From positions 62,001 through 126,000 of the forward strand of contig NW_026089473.1 of the NCBI RefSeq assembly GCF_933775445.1: DNA of 64,000 nt, read 5' to 3'. This DNA comes from Argentina anserina (taxonomy: Eukaryota; Streptophyta; Magnoliopsida; Rosales; Rosaceae). The translations under genes and the position numbers were made by a program. Below the pieces are notes generated by a model. The model did not search any database. It was not told the origin of the DNA and saw nothing but the letters and a program-made list of their open reading frames with translations. This document shows, in pieces, positions 39,901 to 49,900 of the stretch (positions are counted from its first letter, which is position 1; every line of letters starts with the position of its first letter).

Positions 39901-42900
39901 TGATGCGAGTTTCTATTGAATTTTAGAGTTTTGCAAGTGTGGGAGTGTGTTTCTTTCAAACTGAGTATCTTTACATCGTTTGCGTATCTTTACTATTCCA
40001 ATTGTGTATGTTTACATCGTTTGCGTATCTTTACTATTCCAATTGTGTATCTTTTCATTTCTCGTTTGAGTATCTTTCTGTAAGGCTTCTGATGCGAGTT
40101 TCTATTGTATTTGAGAGTTTTGCAAGTGTGGGAGTGTGTTTCTTTCAAACTGAGTATCTTTACATCGTTTGCGTATCTCTACTATTCCAATTGTGTATCT
40201 TTACATCGTTTGCGTATCTTTACTATTCTAATTGTGTATCTTTTCATTTCTCGTTTGAGTATCTTTCTGTAAGGCTTCTGATGCGAGTTTCTATTGAATT
40301 TGAGAGTTTTGCAAGTGTGGGAGTGTGTTTCTTTCAAACTGAGTATCTTTACATCGTTTGCGTATCTTTTCTATTCCAATTGTGTATCTTTTCATTTCTC
40401 GTTTGAGTATCTTTCTGTAAGGCTTCTGATGCGAGTTTCTATTGTATTTGAGAGTTTTCCAAGTGTGGGAGTGTGTTTCTTTCAAACTGAGTATCTTTAC
40501 ATCGTTTGCGTATCTTTACTATTCTAATTGTGTATCTTTTCATTTCTCGTTTGAGTATCTTTCTATAAGGCTTTCGGATGCGAGTTTCTATTGTATTTGA
40601 GAGTTTTCCAAGTGTGGGAGTGTGTTTCTTTCAAACTGAGTATCTTTACATCGTTTGCGTATCTTTACTATTCCAATTGTGTATCTTTACATCGTTTACG
40701 TATCTTTACTATTCCAATTGTGTATCTTTTCATTTCTCGTTTGAGTATCTTTCTGTAAGGCTTCTGATGCGAGTTTCTATTGTATTTGAGAGTTTTCCAA
40801 GTGTGGGAGTGTGTTTCTTTCAAACTGAGTATCTTTACATCGTTTGCGTATCTTTACTATTCCAATTGTGTATTTTTACATCGTTTGCGTATCTTTACTA
40901 TTCCAATTGTGTATCTTTTCATTTCTCGTTTGAGTATCTTTCTGTAAGGCTTTCTGATGCGAGTTTCTATTGAATTTTAGAGTTTTGCAAGTGTGGGAGT
41001 GTGTTTCTTTCAAACTGAGTATCTTTACATCGTTTGCGTATCTTTACTATTCCAATTGTGTATGTTTACATCGTTTGCGTATCTTTACTATTCCAATTGT
41101 GTATCTTTTCATTTCTCGTTTGAGTATCTTTCTGTAAGGCTTCTGATGCGAGTTTCTATTGTATTTGAGAGTTTTCCAAGTGTGGGAGTGTGTTTCTTTC
41201 AAACTGAGTATCTTTACATCGTTTGCGTATCTCTACTATTCCAATTGTGTATCTTTACATCGTTTGCGTATCTTTACTATTCTAATTGTGTATCTTTTCA
41301 TTTCTCGTTTGAGTATCTTTCTGTAAGGCTTCTGATGCGAGTTTCTATTGAATTTGAGAGTTTTGCAAGTGTGGGAGTGTGTTTCTTTCAAACTGAGTAT
41401 CTTTACATCGTTTGCGTATCTTTTCTATTCCAATTGTGTATCTTTTCATTTCTCGTTTGAGTATCTTTCTGTAAGGCTTCTGATGCGAGTTTCTATTGTA
41501 TTTGAGAGTTTTCCAAGTGTGGGAGTGTGTTTCTTTCAAACTGAGTATCTTTACATCGTTTGCGTATCTTTACTATTCTAATTGTGTATCTTTTCATTTC
41601 TCGTTTGAGTATCTTTCTATAAGGCTTTCGGATGCGAGTTTCTATTGTATTTGAGAGTTTTCCAAGTGTGGGAGTGTGTTTCTTTCAAACTGAGTATCTT
41701 TACATCGTTTGCGTATCTTTACTATTCCAATTGTGTATCTTTACATCGTTTACGTATCTTTACTATTCCAATTGTGTATCTTTTCATTTCTCGTTTGAGT
41801 ATCTTTCTGTAAGGCTTCTGATGCGAGTTTCTATTGTATTTGAGAGTTTCCCAAGTGTGGGAGTGTGTTTCTTTCAAACTGAGTATCTTTACATCGTTTG
41901 CGTATCTTTTCTATTCCAATTGTGTATCTTTTTATTTCTCGTTTGAGTATCTTTCTGTAAGGCTTCTGATGCGAGTTTCTATTGTATTTGAGAGTTTTCC
42001 AAGTGTGGGAGTGTGTTTCTTTCAAACTGAGTATCTTTACATCGTTTGCGTATCTTTACTATTCTAATTGTGTATCTTTTCATTTCTCGTTTGAGTATCT
42101 TTCTATAAGGCTTTCGGATGCGAGTTTCTATTGTATTTGAGAGTTTACCAAGTGTGGGAGTGTGTTTCTTTCAAACTGAGTATCTTTACATCGTTTGCGT
42201 ATCTTTACTATTCCAATTGTGTATCTTTACATCGTTTACGTATCTTTACTATTCCAATTGTGTATCTTTTCATTTCTCGTTTGAGTATCTTTCTGTAAGG
42301 CTTTCGGATGCGAGTTTCTATTGAATTTAAGAGTTTTGCAAGTGTGGGAGTCTGTTTCTTTCAAACTGAGTATCTTTACATCGTTTGCGTATCTTTACTA
42401 TTCCAATTGTGTATCTTTACATCGTTTGCGTATCTTTACTATTCCAATTGTGTATATTTTCATTTCTCGTTTGAGTATCTTTCTGTAAGGCTTCTGATGC
42501 GAGTTTCTATTGTATTTGAGAGTTTTCCAAGTGTGGGAGTGTGTTTCTTTCAAACTGAGTATCTTTACATCGTTTGCGTATCTTTACTATTCCAATTGTG
42601 TATCTTTACATCGTTTGCGTATCTTTACTATTCTAATTGTGTATCTTTTCATTTCTCGTTTGAGTATCTTTCTATAAGGCTTTCGGATGCGAGTTTCTAT
42701 TGTATTTGAGAGTTTTCCAAGTGTGGGAGTGTGTTTCTTTCAAACTGAGTATCTTTACATCGTTTGCGTATCTTTACTATTCCAATTGTGTATCTTTACA
42801 TCGTTTGCGTATCTTTACTATTCTAATTGTGTATCTTTTCATTTCTCGTTTGAGTATCTTTCTATAAGGCTTTCGGATGCGAGTTTCTATTGTATTTGAG

Positions 42901-44245
42901 AGTTTTCCAAGTGTGGGAGTGTGTTTCTTTCAAACTGAGTATCTTTACATCGTTTGCGTATCTTTACTATTCCAATTGTGTATCTTTACATCGTTTACGT
43001 ATCTTTACTATTCCAATTGTGTATCTTTTCATTTCTCGTTTGAGTATCTTTCTGTAAGGCTTCTGATGCGAGTTTCTATTGTATTTGAGAGTTTTCCAAG
43101 TGTGGGAGTGTGTTTCTTTCAAACTGAGTATCTTTACATCGTTTGCGTATCTTTACTATTCCAATTGTGTATCTTTACATCGTTTGCGTATCTTTACTAT
43201 TCCAATTGTGTATCTTTTCATTTCTCGTTTGAGTATCTTTCTGTAAGGCTTTCTGATGCGAGTTTCTATTGAATTTTAGAGTTTTGCAAGTGTGGGAGTG
43301 TGTTTCTTTCAAACTGAGTATCTTTACATCGTTTGCGTATCTTTACTATTCCAATTGTGTATGTTTACATCGTTTGCGTATCTTTACTATTCCAATTGTG
43401 TATCTTTTCATTTCTCGTTTGAGTATCTTTCTGTAAGGCTTCTGATGCGAGTTTCTATTGTATTTGAGAGTTTTCCAAGTGTGGGAGTGTGTTTCTTTCA
43501 AACTGAGTATCTTTACATCGTTTGCGTATCTCTACTATTCCAATTGTGTATCTTTACATCGTTTGCGTATCTTTACTATTCTAATTGTGTATCTTTTCAT
43601 TTCTCGTTTGAGTATCTTTCTGTAAGGCTTCTGATGCGAGTTTCTATTGAATTTGAGAGTTTTGCAAGTGTGGGAGTGTGTTTCTTTCAAACTGAGTATC
43701 TTTACATCGTTTGCGTATCTTTTCTATTCCAATTGTGTATCTTTTCATTTCTCGTTTGAGTATCTTTCTGTAAGGCTTCTGATGCGAGTTTCTATTGTAT
43801 TTGAGAGTTTTCCAAGTGTGGGAGTGTGTTTCTTTCAAACTGAGTATCTTTACATCGTTTGCGTATCTTTACTATTCTAATTGTGTATCTTTTCATTTCT
43901 CGTTTGAGTATCTTTCTATAAGGCTTTCGGATGCGAGTTTCTATTGTATTTGAGAGTTTTCCAAGTGTGGGAGTGTGTTTCTTTCAAACTGAGTATCTTT
44001 ACATCGTTTGCGTATCTTTACTAATCCAATTGTGTATGTTTACATCGTTTGCGTATCTTTACTATTCTAATTGTGTATCTTTTCATTTCTCGTTTGAGTA
44101 TCTTTCTGTAAGGCTTCTGATGCGAGTTTCTATTGAATTTGAGAGTTTTGCAAGTGTGGGAGTGTGTTTCTTTCAAACTGAGTATCTTTACATCGTTTGC
44201 GTATCTTTTCTATTCCAATTGTGTTTCTTTTCATTTCTCGTTTGA
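33935..44245 (+). repeat. Mosaic of higher-order duplications, offsets 1056, 2111, 3880, 1054 and 2299 bp
   Basis: Monomers at 34057 and 34260 recur at 35113 and 35316 (1056 bp), then at 37224 and 37427 (2111 bp). 37752-38829 recurs at 41632-42709 (3880 bp), including the TATATTTTCATT variant near 38575 and 42455 and GAGTCTGTTTC near 38468 and 42348. 39939-40527 recurs at 40993 (1054 bp) and 43292 (2299 bp), marked by GTATGTTTACATCG. Borders are approximate. Confidence 0.75.
39292..39522 (+). repeat. Second 231-bp satellite monomer with three 41-bp modules
   Basis: GATGCGAG at 39292 and the next at 39523 are 231 bp apart. Three consecutive 41-bp modules are present, the second and third both carrying TTTCCG instead of TTTGCG. 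This suggests that one module was copied directly from its neighbour. It is followed by the private variant TTTCACGTTTGAG (normally TTTCTCGTTTGAG). Confidence 0.9.
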
Positions 44246-44325
44246 GTATCTTTCTGTAAGGCTTCTGATGCGAGTTTCTATTGTATTTGAGAGTTTTCCA
44301 AGTGTGGGAGTGTGTTTCTTTCAAA

Positions 44326-44330
44326 CTAAG
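44326..44330. repeat. Target site duplication (left), CTAAG
   Basis: CTAAG immediately precedes the TGTAATAACCC start of the LTR and is repeated at 51452-51456 just after the LTR end. The usual satellite sequence here is CTGAG. Confidence 0.95.
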
Positions 44331-44580
44331 TGTAATAACCCTAGATTTTCAAAAACAATGTGTGATTTGTTTTGAATTCTATTAAGTCGTGAAGTTGATT
44401 TTTACCGAATGTGATTGTTTGCGAGGTTTTGAAACGAAAAAACGGAAACGTTTTCGGAACGTTTATTAAGAAAAACGTTACGTTTCCGAACTAAATTATC
44501 TCGATTTCATTGAGATTATTATTGTGTTTAACGACTTTAAAATTTTGAGTTTTTAAGCTCGAAATTTTGGGGTCGTTACA
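44331..44580 (+). repeat. 5' LTR, internally deleted (250 bp)
   Basis: Starts TGTAATAACCC and ends GGGGTCGTTACA. Bases 44331-44500 equal 48180-48349, and 44501-44580 equal 51372-51451, with no mismatch that I can find. The 3022 bp between them in the 3' LTR (48350-51371) are missing. The lost part includes the TATA box and leader, so this LTR should not be able to drive element transcription. I see no microhomology at the junction. Confidence 0.95.
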
Positions 44581-44582
44581 GT

Positions 44583-44595
44583 TGGTATCAGAGCC
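44583..44595 (+). other. Primer-binding site, initiator tRNA-Met
   Basis: TGGTATCAGAGCC, two bases after the 5' LTR end, is complementary to the 3' end of plant initiator tRNA-Met for 13 bases. It primes minus-strand DNA synthesis and is the usual primer site of chromoviruses. Confidence 0.93.
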
Positions 44596-44937
44596 TAAGT
44601 GCGTATTTGGTGATTATCAATATCATCCGGGAGCGATGATCCGACTGCAGGCGGGCACCCATCACATGCTCCTCGGTATTGATATGTCGCCGGGTACGCG
44701 AGAGTGTTAGGAGCCATACCTTATGGTTTGGTCCTGTAGAGAGTATTGTGACGATACTCCGATGATTCACCTTCTTCTGAGATTTCATGATTGATATTAG
44801 TTGGATCTATTTTGTCGAATCCGAGACTTCACATGTATGACTGAGTGTTAATTGTTGAATGGTGATGAATTTGGAAAAAGGGCCGAGGACGGACGATAGG
44901 TCGCGGCCGAGGTAGGGTTGCAGGCCGAGCCCGCAAT
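44596..44937 (+). other. Leader / start of internal region, no readable protein
   Basis: Between the primer-binding site and the first Gag scrap. It contains a short GRGRGR-like coding trace around 44895-44920 (CGCGGCCGAGGTAGG), as often found near the start of chromoviral Gag, but no frame stays open. A minus-strand frame at 44588-44788 has no family resemblance and is taken as chance. Confidence 0.5.
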
Positions 44938-45193
44938 GTGGAGAACCTTTACGAGGAGGCTGTTCCACGGGCAGAACAGGTTGACCGTGCTACTGTCGTT
45001 AGAGACGACGATAGTCGTGTGTTAAGTTGATCAAGGACTTTAATCGTCTGTCAACGTCTTATTTCATAGAGGCCTGGATCATATGGTAGTGGACCACTGG
45101 ATCGAGGGCATCATAATCTACTTTGAGATGATTGAGTACCCTGAGAAAGAGAAGAAGATGATATCGACACTTATTAGTGATAGTTCGGTATAA
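44938..45193 (+). pseudogene. Gag remnant (Tekay-like), frameshifted
   Basis: Three consecutive frames carry a Gag-like path. 44938-45030 reads VENLYEEAVPRAEQVDRATV and on to a TGA. 45027-45068 reads LIKDFNRLSTSYF. 45071-45193 reads GLDHMVVDHWIEGI, continues through YFEMIEYPEKEKKM and ends at a TAA. The pattern (L-x-x-F-x-R-L ... DHWIEGI-x-x-x-F-E-x-I) is the N-terminal part of the chromoviral capsid domain. At least two frameshifts and two stops interrupt it. The rest of Gag, including any CCHC knuckle, is missing, because the protease scrap follows within 100 bp. Confidence 0.75.
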
Positions 45194-45289
45194 GAGATGG
45201 TAGGATTGACTCCTACATCTATGAGAAACTCACTATGTGTCACTTCGCATTTGGAGTGTTCCTCGAATTGGAGACAATGAAAGGCTTGT

Positions 45290-45418
45290 CCTATTGTGAG
45301 TGGAAGTGGAGAGTTCTCTGCCTATTTGATCGTGATTCCGGATCACACCTATGATGTGATCATAGGAATTGATTGGTTGAGTACGCAGTACACGGTGATT
45401 GATTGTTTTGACATGGTG
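45290..45418 (+). pseudogene. Retropepsin (protease) C-terminal fragment
   Basis: One open stretch of 43 codons contains FSAYLIVIPDHTYDVIIGIDWL followed by an IDCF motif. This is the conserved second half of Ty3/gypsy aspartic protease (hydrophobic strand, DVI(L/I)G(M/I)DWL, then a V(I/V)DCF-like box). The N-terminal half with the catalytic D-S/T-G is not found upstream, where Gag scraps end. This suggests a gag-pro internal deletion. It is followed by stops within 20 bases. Confidence 0.82.
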
Positions 45419-45650
45419 GGTTCATTCGTAGACCCAGGAAATCAGAGTTTCGTATCTTTGACTCGAGGCGGATAATGTCATGAGAGTTTGAGTCATGGCA
45501 TATGTTGAGTATGTGGATCTGAAGTAGCTATCACATACATCGTTGTGATATCAGAGTAAAGTGAGACATTTCAGGAGATACTGTGTTATAGCCCCTATAA
45601 CGAAGACGACGTATGAATGAGACAAATGAATTCAAAGACTTAATGACTAG

Positions 45651-45710
45651 TGCGATCAGCTTAGAGAGGCTACAATACTCTCTGAGTTTGACATGCGATC
45701 CAAATACTGG
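45651..45710 (+). pseudogene. Reverse transcriptase scrap
   Basis: Twenty codons read CDQLREATILSEFDMRSKYW, which resembles the conserved chromoviral RT stretch leading into the first catalytic block (F-D-Q-L-x-G-A-x-x-F-S-K-I-D-L-R-S-G-Y). Upstream, around 45590-45625, a weak IAPITKTTYE-like path fits the RT N-terminus. The YxDD catalytic box is not found. Neighbouring frames contain many stops. Confidence 0.65.
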
Positions 45711-47580
45711 AATGCTAACAGGTTTGAGTATATAGTTTCCTATCAGGGCAGAGAACTATCAAAGAGTCTTGATAGAGAGCGTTGACCCTATATTGAGGGA
45801 TGTTCAGTGTTTAAATGTTAAAGACTAGATTTTAGTTATGCAACTAATCTAAGTTGAAGCCTAACAAGGTTGAGATATTATGTTCAGGTAAGAGATGTGT
45901 AGACCATAGGTTGGAGGTGGTTAACGAAAATTTTCGTGACTGACATCTCTAACGCTATTGGTAACAGAGTGGTAGGGCATATGATACGTCCATAAAGTGG
46001 TAATACAATTATTGAATTGAGATTCACATTTTGTCGACGTGACATTCCAAACTTGTTTTGGTTCGGCTATAGATAATTGATGTTACGCATTGTTCTTTGG
46101 GTGAGCAAGAAATATAAGGTGATGGAGAAATCTCAATGTGGCGATATGAATTAATTATTGCTAGATGAGCATTTAAATGAGAACACTGATCTTCGAGGAT
46201 TTAATTATTGTGGTGTTGGGGATTGGAACTTCACAATACCACAAGTACAAATGAGACGCAATGGCGATGAAGTAACTCTATTGAAGGTAAGGTATGAGAT
46301 GACCTTAGCTTAATGGTGTTTTGACGAATTTTTCGTGACAAGCACCTTCCAACCGGTAAAGAAATAGTGGAGAATCAAATTTTCTTTTCAAGTGCAAGTG
46401 GTGTTAGTGTTGGAGACTTAGAGGTTCTTTTCCCTCTATGCATCCGATTGTTTATTGTTGGATAAGGCGAAGTTGATTTAAGTGTTCAACAAGGGATAAA
46501 TTTTACAAAAAGGAGTAATCAATTATATTGCTGCTTGCAGAGAAGTATGTTGGCCGAATGTGTTGGCCATGAGAGTTCTTAATGAAAGTAAAGAAACAAC
46601 TGTTTAGAGTGGTGATGTAGCAACCATTTTTGGGTTGATTTTGAGGAGACAGTGGACCCACTAACCGGCTTCTGTTGTTGAATTAATTTCAGAACTTATT
46701 AGTACTACAACGGTGGGGGAAACCAATACGTTAGATGATGCCACTGGGGCGTTTGCGTGGGACCGTATGTCAGGAATTTGAGGCAGGTATGAACCAGGGG
46801 GTAAAGTATATCTCGGTTGTGTCTTATTGGATTTTGCCCTGTAAATTCACTTAATTTTCATGTCCCACCATTGGGGGATAAATACCTCCTTAGTCTGACT
46901 CGTAAATTGTGGCACACCACTCATAGAAGCAAGAAGCTGAAATAAATTTTCGACGGTAAGTTTTGATGAGGGTGGTAGGATGCATGACGCATCACTCTTG
47001 GAGTGGCGGTAGAGGTTCTCTACTGCCATGTGAGTATGTTAATCTATACTCTGGTGTATTGATCGAGAGTAATTCTTAGTCCAAGGTGGTGTTCTGTGGT
47101 GGTCGTGGACTTGATGAGTTAAGACTTCTTTACCGTGTAGCCGATACAAATATGGTACTTAGGTGGGTATCATGTACGACAACTTTTGATGGTTTTAATA
47201 AGACGATTATAGAAGCAGATTGTTTTGCGGTTTGAAAGGAATGGTAGGTTCATGGTCCTAGCTATGCGTTGAGGTGAAGTCATAACGGTACTGTTGTGGG
47301 TAAAAGTATGATTACCTTGAAAACCGATGTGTGTGATGCAAGTAGTAGGCATGTGTTAAACATTGATTTAGACTCGTGTTAGATGTCGAGAGTTTTTGAC
47401 CATGCTTAGTGGTGAGGGGCAAGCTCATGACTCGAGAATTGTCTGATAACCGCAAGAGAGTGGTGAATTAGACAAAGGGGTATGTTGACATCGCTACCGA
47501 GAACATCATTATAGTTTGGTGACTCACATGTGGCTGTTAATGTTAGAACACGTGACAGACTGTTTGTTTGGAAGAAAGTT
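45711..47580 (+). other. Eroded pol interior, no confidently readable domain
   Basis: About 1.9 kb between the RT scrap and the IN C-terminus, where RT palm, RNase H and integrase core should lie. Stops occur in all frames. A weak trace near 46410-46445 (RGSFPSMHP-like) and near 46530-46560 (IAACRE-like) could be the integrase zinc-finger segment, but I would not rely on it. The minus-strand frames 46847-47029 and 47170-47352 have no recognisable content. Confidence 0.55.
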
Positions 47581-47925
47581 GAGGGAATTGAGGATATGCT
47601 GAGAGCTTATAGGCTGTATATTATAGGTAGCTGGGAAGATCATTTGGGAATCGATTGAGTTGCTTACAACAACAGTTACTGTTCCAGCATCGGTATGGCA
47701 CCTTATGAGACTCTTAGGGTAGACCATGTCGATCACCTATCTGTTGAACCGAAGTTAGGTGTAGTGAGATTTGGCAAGAAAGAAAAGTGGGCTCCTATGT
47801 ATGATGGGCCTTTGAGATTCTCGAGGAGGGGGAAAACTAGCATACCGACTAGCCTTGCCAACTATCATGTCGGGCATTCACAACGTTTTCCACATTTCTA
47901 TGTTGGGAAAGTAGGGACCATCTGA
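47581..47925 (+). pseudogene. Integrase C-terminal remnant (end of core to GPF-like region)
   Basis: One frame runs from 47581 with a single internal TGA at 47656-47658. Upstream of the stop it reads EDMLRAYRLYIIGSWEDHL, downstream AYNNSYCSSIGMAPYETL. Both are typical for the integrase core end of chromoviruses (LEDMLRA...GSWEDHL...YNNSY...IGMAPYEALYG). Further on, VRFGKKEKWAPMYDGPL marks the GPY/F module. The catalytic D,D35E part is not readable upstream. A further frameshift near 47925 separates it from the tail. Confidence 0.85.
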
Positions 47926-47932
47926 GTCGCAT

Positions 47933-48139
47933 GTGATCGTTCATAGCACCATTGAGGTGAAGGGAAATATCACTTTTGTTGTCGAACCGGTTCGTATTCT
48001 GGATAGATCCACAAAGAAGCTTCGGAGGAGAGAAGTTGAGCTAGTCAAGGTGCTGTGGAGTCACCATGATGAGGGTGACGCATCTTGGGAGCTAGAGTCA
48101 GACATGATGACCAGATATCCACAGTTATTTGTTGAGTGA
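47933..48139 (+). pseudogene. Chromodomain-like polyprotein tail
   Basis: An intact 68-codon frame ends at TGA 48137-48139. It contains TFVVEPVRILDR, then KKLRRREVELVKVLWSHH, then DASWELESDM and YPQLF. In Tekay/Del elements this C-terminal chromodomain-like segment follows the integrase GPY/F module and is thought to steer integration to heterochromatin. Being the best preserved coding part, it gives the clade call. It is out of frame with the upstream IN fragment and has no start of its own. Confidence 0.85.
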
Positions 48140-48166
48140 GCCTGAATTTCGGGGCGAAATTCCTTT

Positions 48167-48179
48167 AAGGGGGGTAGAT
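48167..48179 (+). other. Polypurine tract of the chromovirus
   Basis: AAGGGGGGTAGAT directly precedes the 3' LTR start TGTAATAACCC. Purine-rich tracts at this place prime plus-strand synthesis. Confidence 0.92.
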
Positions 48180-48500
48180 TGTAATAACCCTAGATTTTCA
48201 AAAACAATGTGTGATTTGTTTTGAATTCTATTAAGTCGTGAAGTTGATTTTTACCGAATGTGATTGTTTGCGAGGTTTTGAAACGAAAAAACGGAAACGT
48301 TTTCGGAACGTTTATTAAGAAAAACGTTACGTTTCCGAACTAAATTATCGACTTTTATTCCGTCGCTCGGTTGCAAAAACTTCCTTCATGAAAGTTGTAG
48401 AGCTCGTCGTTACGAGTTCGTGGATATGTGACGCGTTCTAATCGGACGACGTACGTAAAAGTTATTAACGCCGGAAGTTAGTTTCCGATTTGGAAACTAA

Positions 48501-48508
48501 TATAAATA
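48501..48508 (+). promoter_or_regulatory. Probable TATA box of the LTR promoter
   Basis: TATAAATA lies 320 bp into the 3' LTR, in a setting typical of a plant promoter: transcription would start about 30 bp downstream, just before a CT-rich leader. The equivalent stretch is deleted from the 5' LTR. Confidence 0.7.
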
Positions 48509-48521
48509 GACATTTAGGGGA

Positions 48522-48530
48522 TTAGGGTTT
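48522..48530 (-). promoter_or_regulatory. Telobox-like element
   Basis: TTAGGGTTT on the + strand, that is AAACCCTAA on the minus strand, about 15 bp after the TATA box. Teloboxes sit close to the start site of many plant growth-related promoters and are bound by Myb-type factors and Polycomb recruiters. A functional role here is inference. Confidence 0.5.
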
Positions 48531-48567
48531 CCTTATTCAGAAACCCTCCCTCTCTCCTTTCGTTCGC

Positions 48568-48569
<2 letters not shown>

Positions 48570-48602
<33 letters not shown>
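48570..48602 (+). repeat. CT microsatellite, about 16 units
   Basis: A pure CT run in the LTR leader between the TATA region and the GC-rich segment. Such CT tracts are common in plant 5' untranslated leaders. Confidence 0.95.
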
Positions 48603-48604
<2 letters not shown>

Positions 48605-48968
48605 CCCGACCCTCCTTTCTCCCCCTTCGAATTCCCTCGCCGATCTGCCGCCCCCAGCCCATCGTGGCTAGCACCACCGCACCCTACAACCTCGCAAGCA
48701 ACCCGAGCTAGCGGCGCTGCCTCGCCGCCGAGAGGCTTCACTCGTCCCCGAGCCTCCCTCTGCCTCGCCCCTTGCTCGCTGCCTCCAAGCTGCGGAGACC
48801 TTCACCGCCGCCCACTAGGATACCGCACGACCCTCAGCTGCCACCCGCAAGCACGCCGTGCTTCGTTTCCGCCGCCAAGAAGCCGGGTCGACTATTGAAG
48901 ATCCAGCGAGGAGCTTGTCGACGATCTACCATTCCTGACGCGTTTAGAGCACTAATCTGGGTAAGAAT
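48603..48968 (+). other. GC-rich leader segment ending in a splice-donor-like site
   Basis: Strikingly GC- and C-rich compared with the AT-rich DNA around it, with many GCCGCC triplets. It ends in CTAATCTGGGTAAGAAT, whose G|GTAAGA is a strong plant donor-like motif. It could be a transcribed leader exon of the element or a captured piece of host gene 5' end. No convincing coding frame is present. Confidence 0.45.
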
Positions 48969-49202
48969 ACATTCAAATTGATGTTGTGATGTGTGTGGAT
49001 GGATTGGGATTTGATTGTTGAAGATTTGGGGAAGAATCGGGGTGGAGGCGATTTGGAGACACCGCCGCTTTAGGCGGCGCGTGGGGAGGTCTGAGGTGGC
49101 GGAGGGGCTGCCTTGGACCGTAGGAGGATAGAGGGAAGGGAGAGGAAGGGAGAGGGTGGTTTTGGAGGCGGCGGTGGCGTGATACGCGCCGTGGTTAGCC
49201 TC

Positions 49203-49223
49203 GGCGCGTGTGCCACACGCGCC
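49203..49223. repeat. GC palindrome with 10-bp arms
   Basis: GGCGCGTGTG, one C, then CACACGCGCC form a perfect inverted repeat. A second small one (CCGC...GCGG) follows at 49222-49237. Confidence 0.85.
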
Positions 49224-49448
49224 GCCACATGCGGCGGTGGGACAGTTTTGACAGAAGGGTATTATGGTAATTTACTGTGTACGGTAAAAGTAAATGTAAT
49301 TTTTATTTACTGCGGTAAATGTAATTAAGTTTTACCTACGGTAAATGTAATTATAAATTACTTTCAGTAATTGTAAAAAGTAATTTTGTAAAAAGGGTAA
49401 TTTAGTAAATTTTATTTACTGAATTTGTATTTACTTTAAATCGTACGT

Positions 49449-49900
49449 ATACGTACAGAAATACGTATATAATATTTATACGTACAGAAATACGTATTTA
49501 ATATTTATACGTACAAAAATACGTATTAATATTTATACGTACAGAAATACGTATTTAATATTTATACGTACAGAAATACGTATTTAATATTTATACGTAC
49601 AGAAATACGTATTAAAATTTATACGTACAGAAATACGTATTAATATTTATACGTACAGAAATACGTATATAATATTTATACGTACAAAAATACGTATTAA
49701 TATTTATACGTACAGAAATACGTATTTAATATTTATACGTACAGAAATACGTATTTAATATTTATACGTACAAAAATACGTATTAAAATTTATACGTACA
49801 GAAATACGTATTAAAATTTATACGTACAGAAATACGTATATAATATTTATACGTACAGAAATACGTATATAATATTTATACGTACAGAAATACGTATTAA
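49449..49900 (+). repeat. Minisatellite in the LTR, 16 units of 28-29 bp
   Basis: Sixteen consecutive units start ACGTACAGAAATACGTA (variant ACGTACAAAAATACGTA) and differ mainly in the AT spacer (TATAATATTTAT, TTTAATATTTAT, TTAATATTTAT, TTAAAATTTAT). Each unit holds two TACGTA-type self-complementary boxes. The last unit is truncated before TTGAGTATTG. Confidence 0.95.

Larger units (their letters stand above)
1..44330 (+). repeat. Satellite array, left block (149/190-bp modular monomers)
   Basis: Uninterrupted head-to-tail satellite DNA, all monomers in one orientation, running in from before the window. Taking GATGCGAG as monomer start, typical units run 151-299 (149 bp) and 300-489 (190 bp). 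Long units carry a second copy of a 41-bp module (TATCTTTACATCG... to CCAATTGTG). A further 1-bp difference comes from the junction reading CTTTCGG or CTTCTG, giving 148/189-bp forms. From these lengths the block holds roughly 235-295 monomers. Point variants (GAATTTGAGAGTTTTGC or GTATTTGAGAGTTTTCC; CTGTAAGG, CTATAAGG, CCATAAGG; TTTGCG, TTTACG, TTTCCG) are reused in long, ordered blocks. The + strand is T-rich and poor in stop codons in some frames, which creates many short frames with no gene signature. I do not recognise the family; centromeric or pericentromeric location is possible but not shown. Confidence 0.98.

Noticed and set aside
1..44330. Dozens of frames of 60-196 codons on both strands of the satellite, many starting MRVSI on + or MKETHSH on -
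   Set aside because: They repeat with the monomer, overlap one another on opposite strands, end wherever the 1-bp junction variant shifts the frame, and resemble no protein family. They are by-products of the repeat.
46410..46560. Integrase zinc-finger segment of the chromovirus
   Set aside because: Only short, weak resemblances in separate frames are seen; too little to annotate as a feature.
48514..48981. Two frames in the GC-rich part of the LTR (48514-48741 minus, 48772-48981 plus)
   Set aside because: Their composition follows from CT and GCC repeats; there is no domain or known protein, and they lie within the LTR leader.
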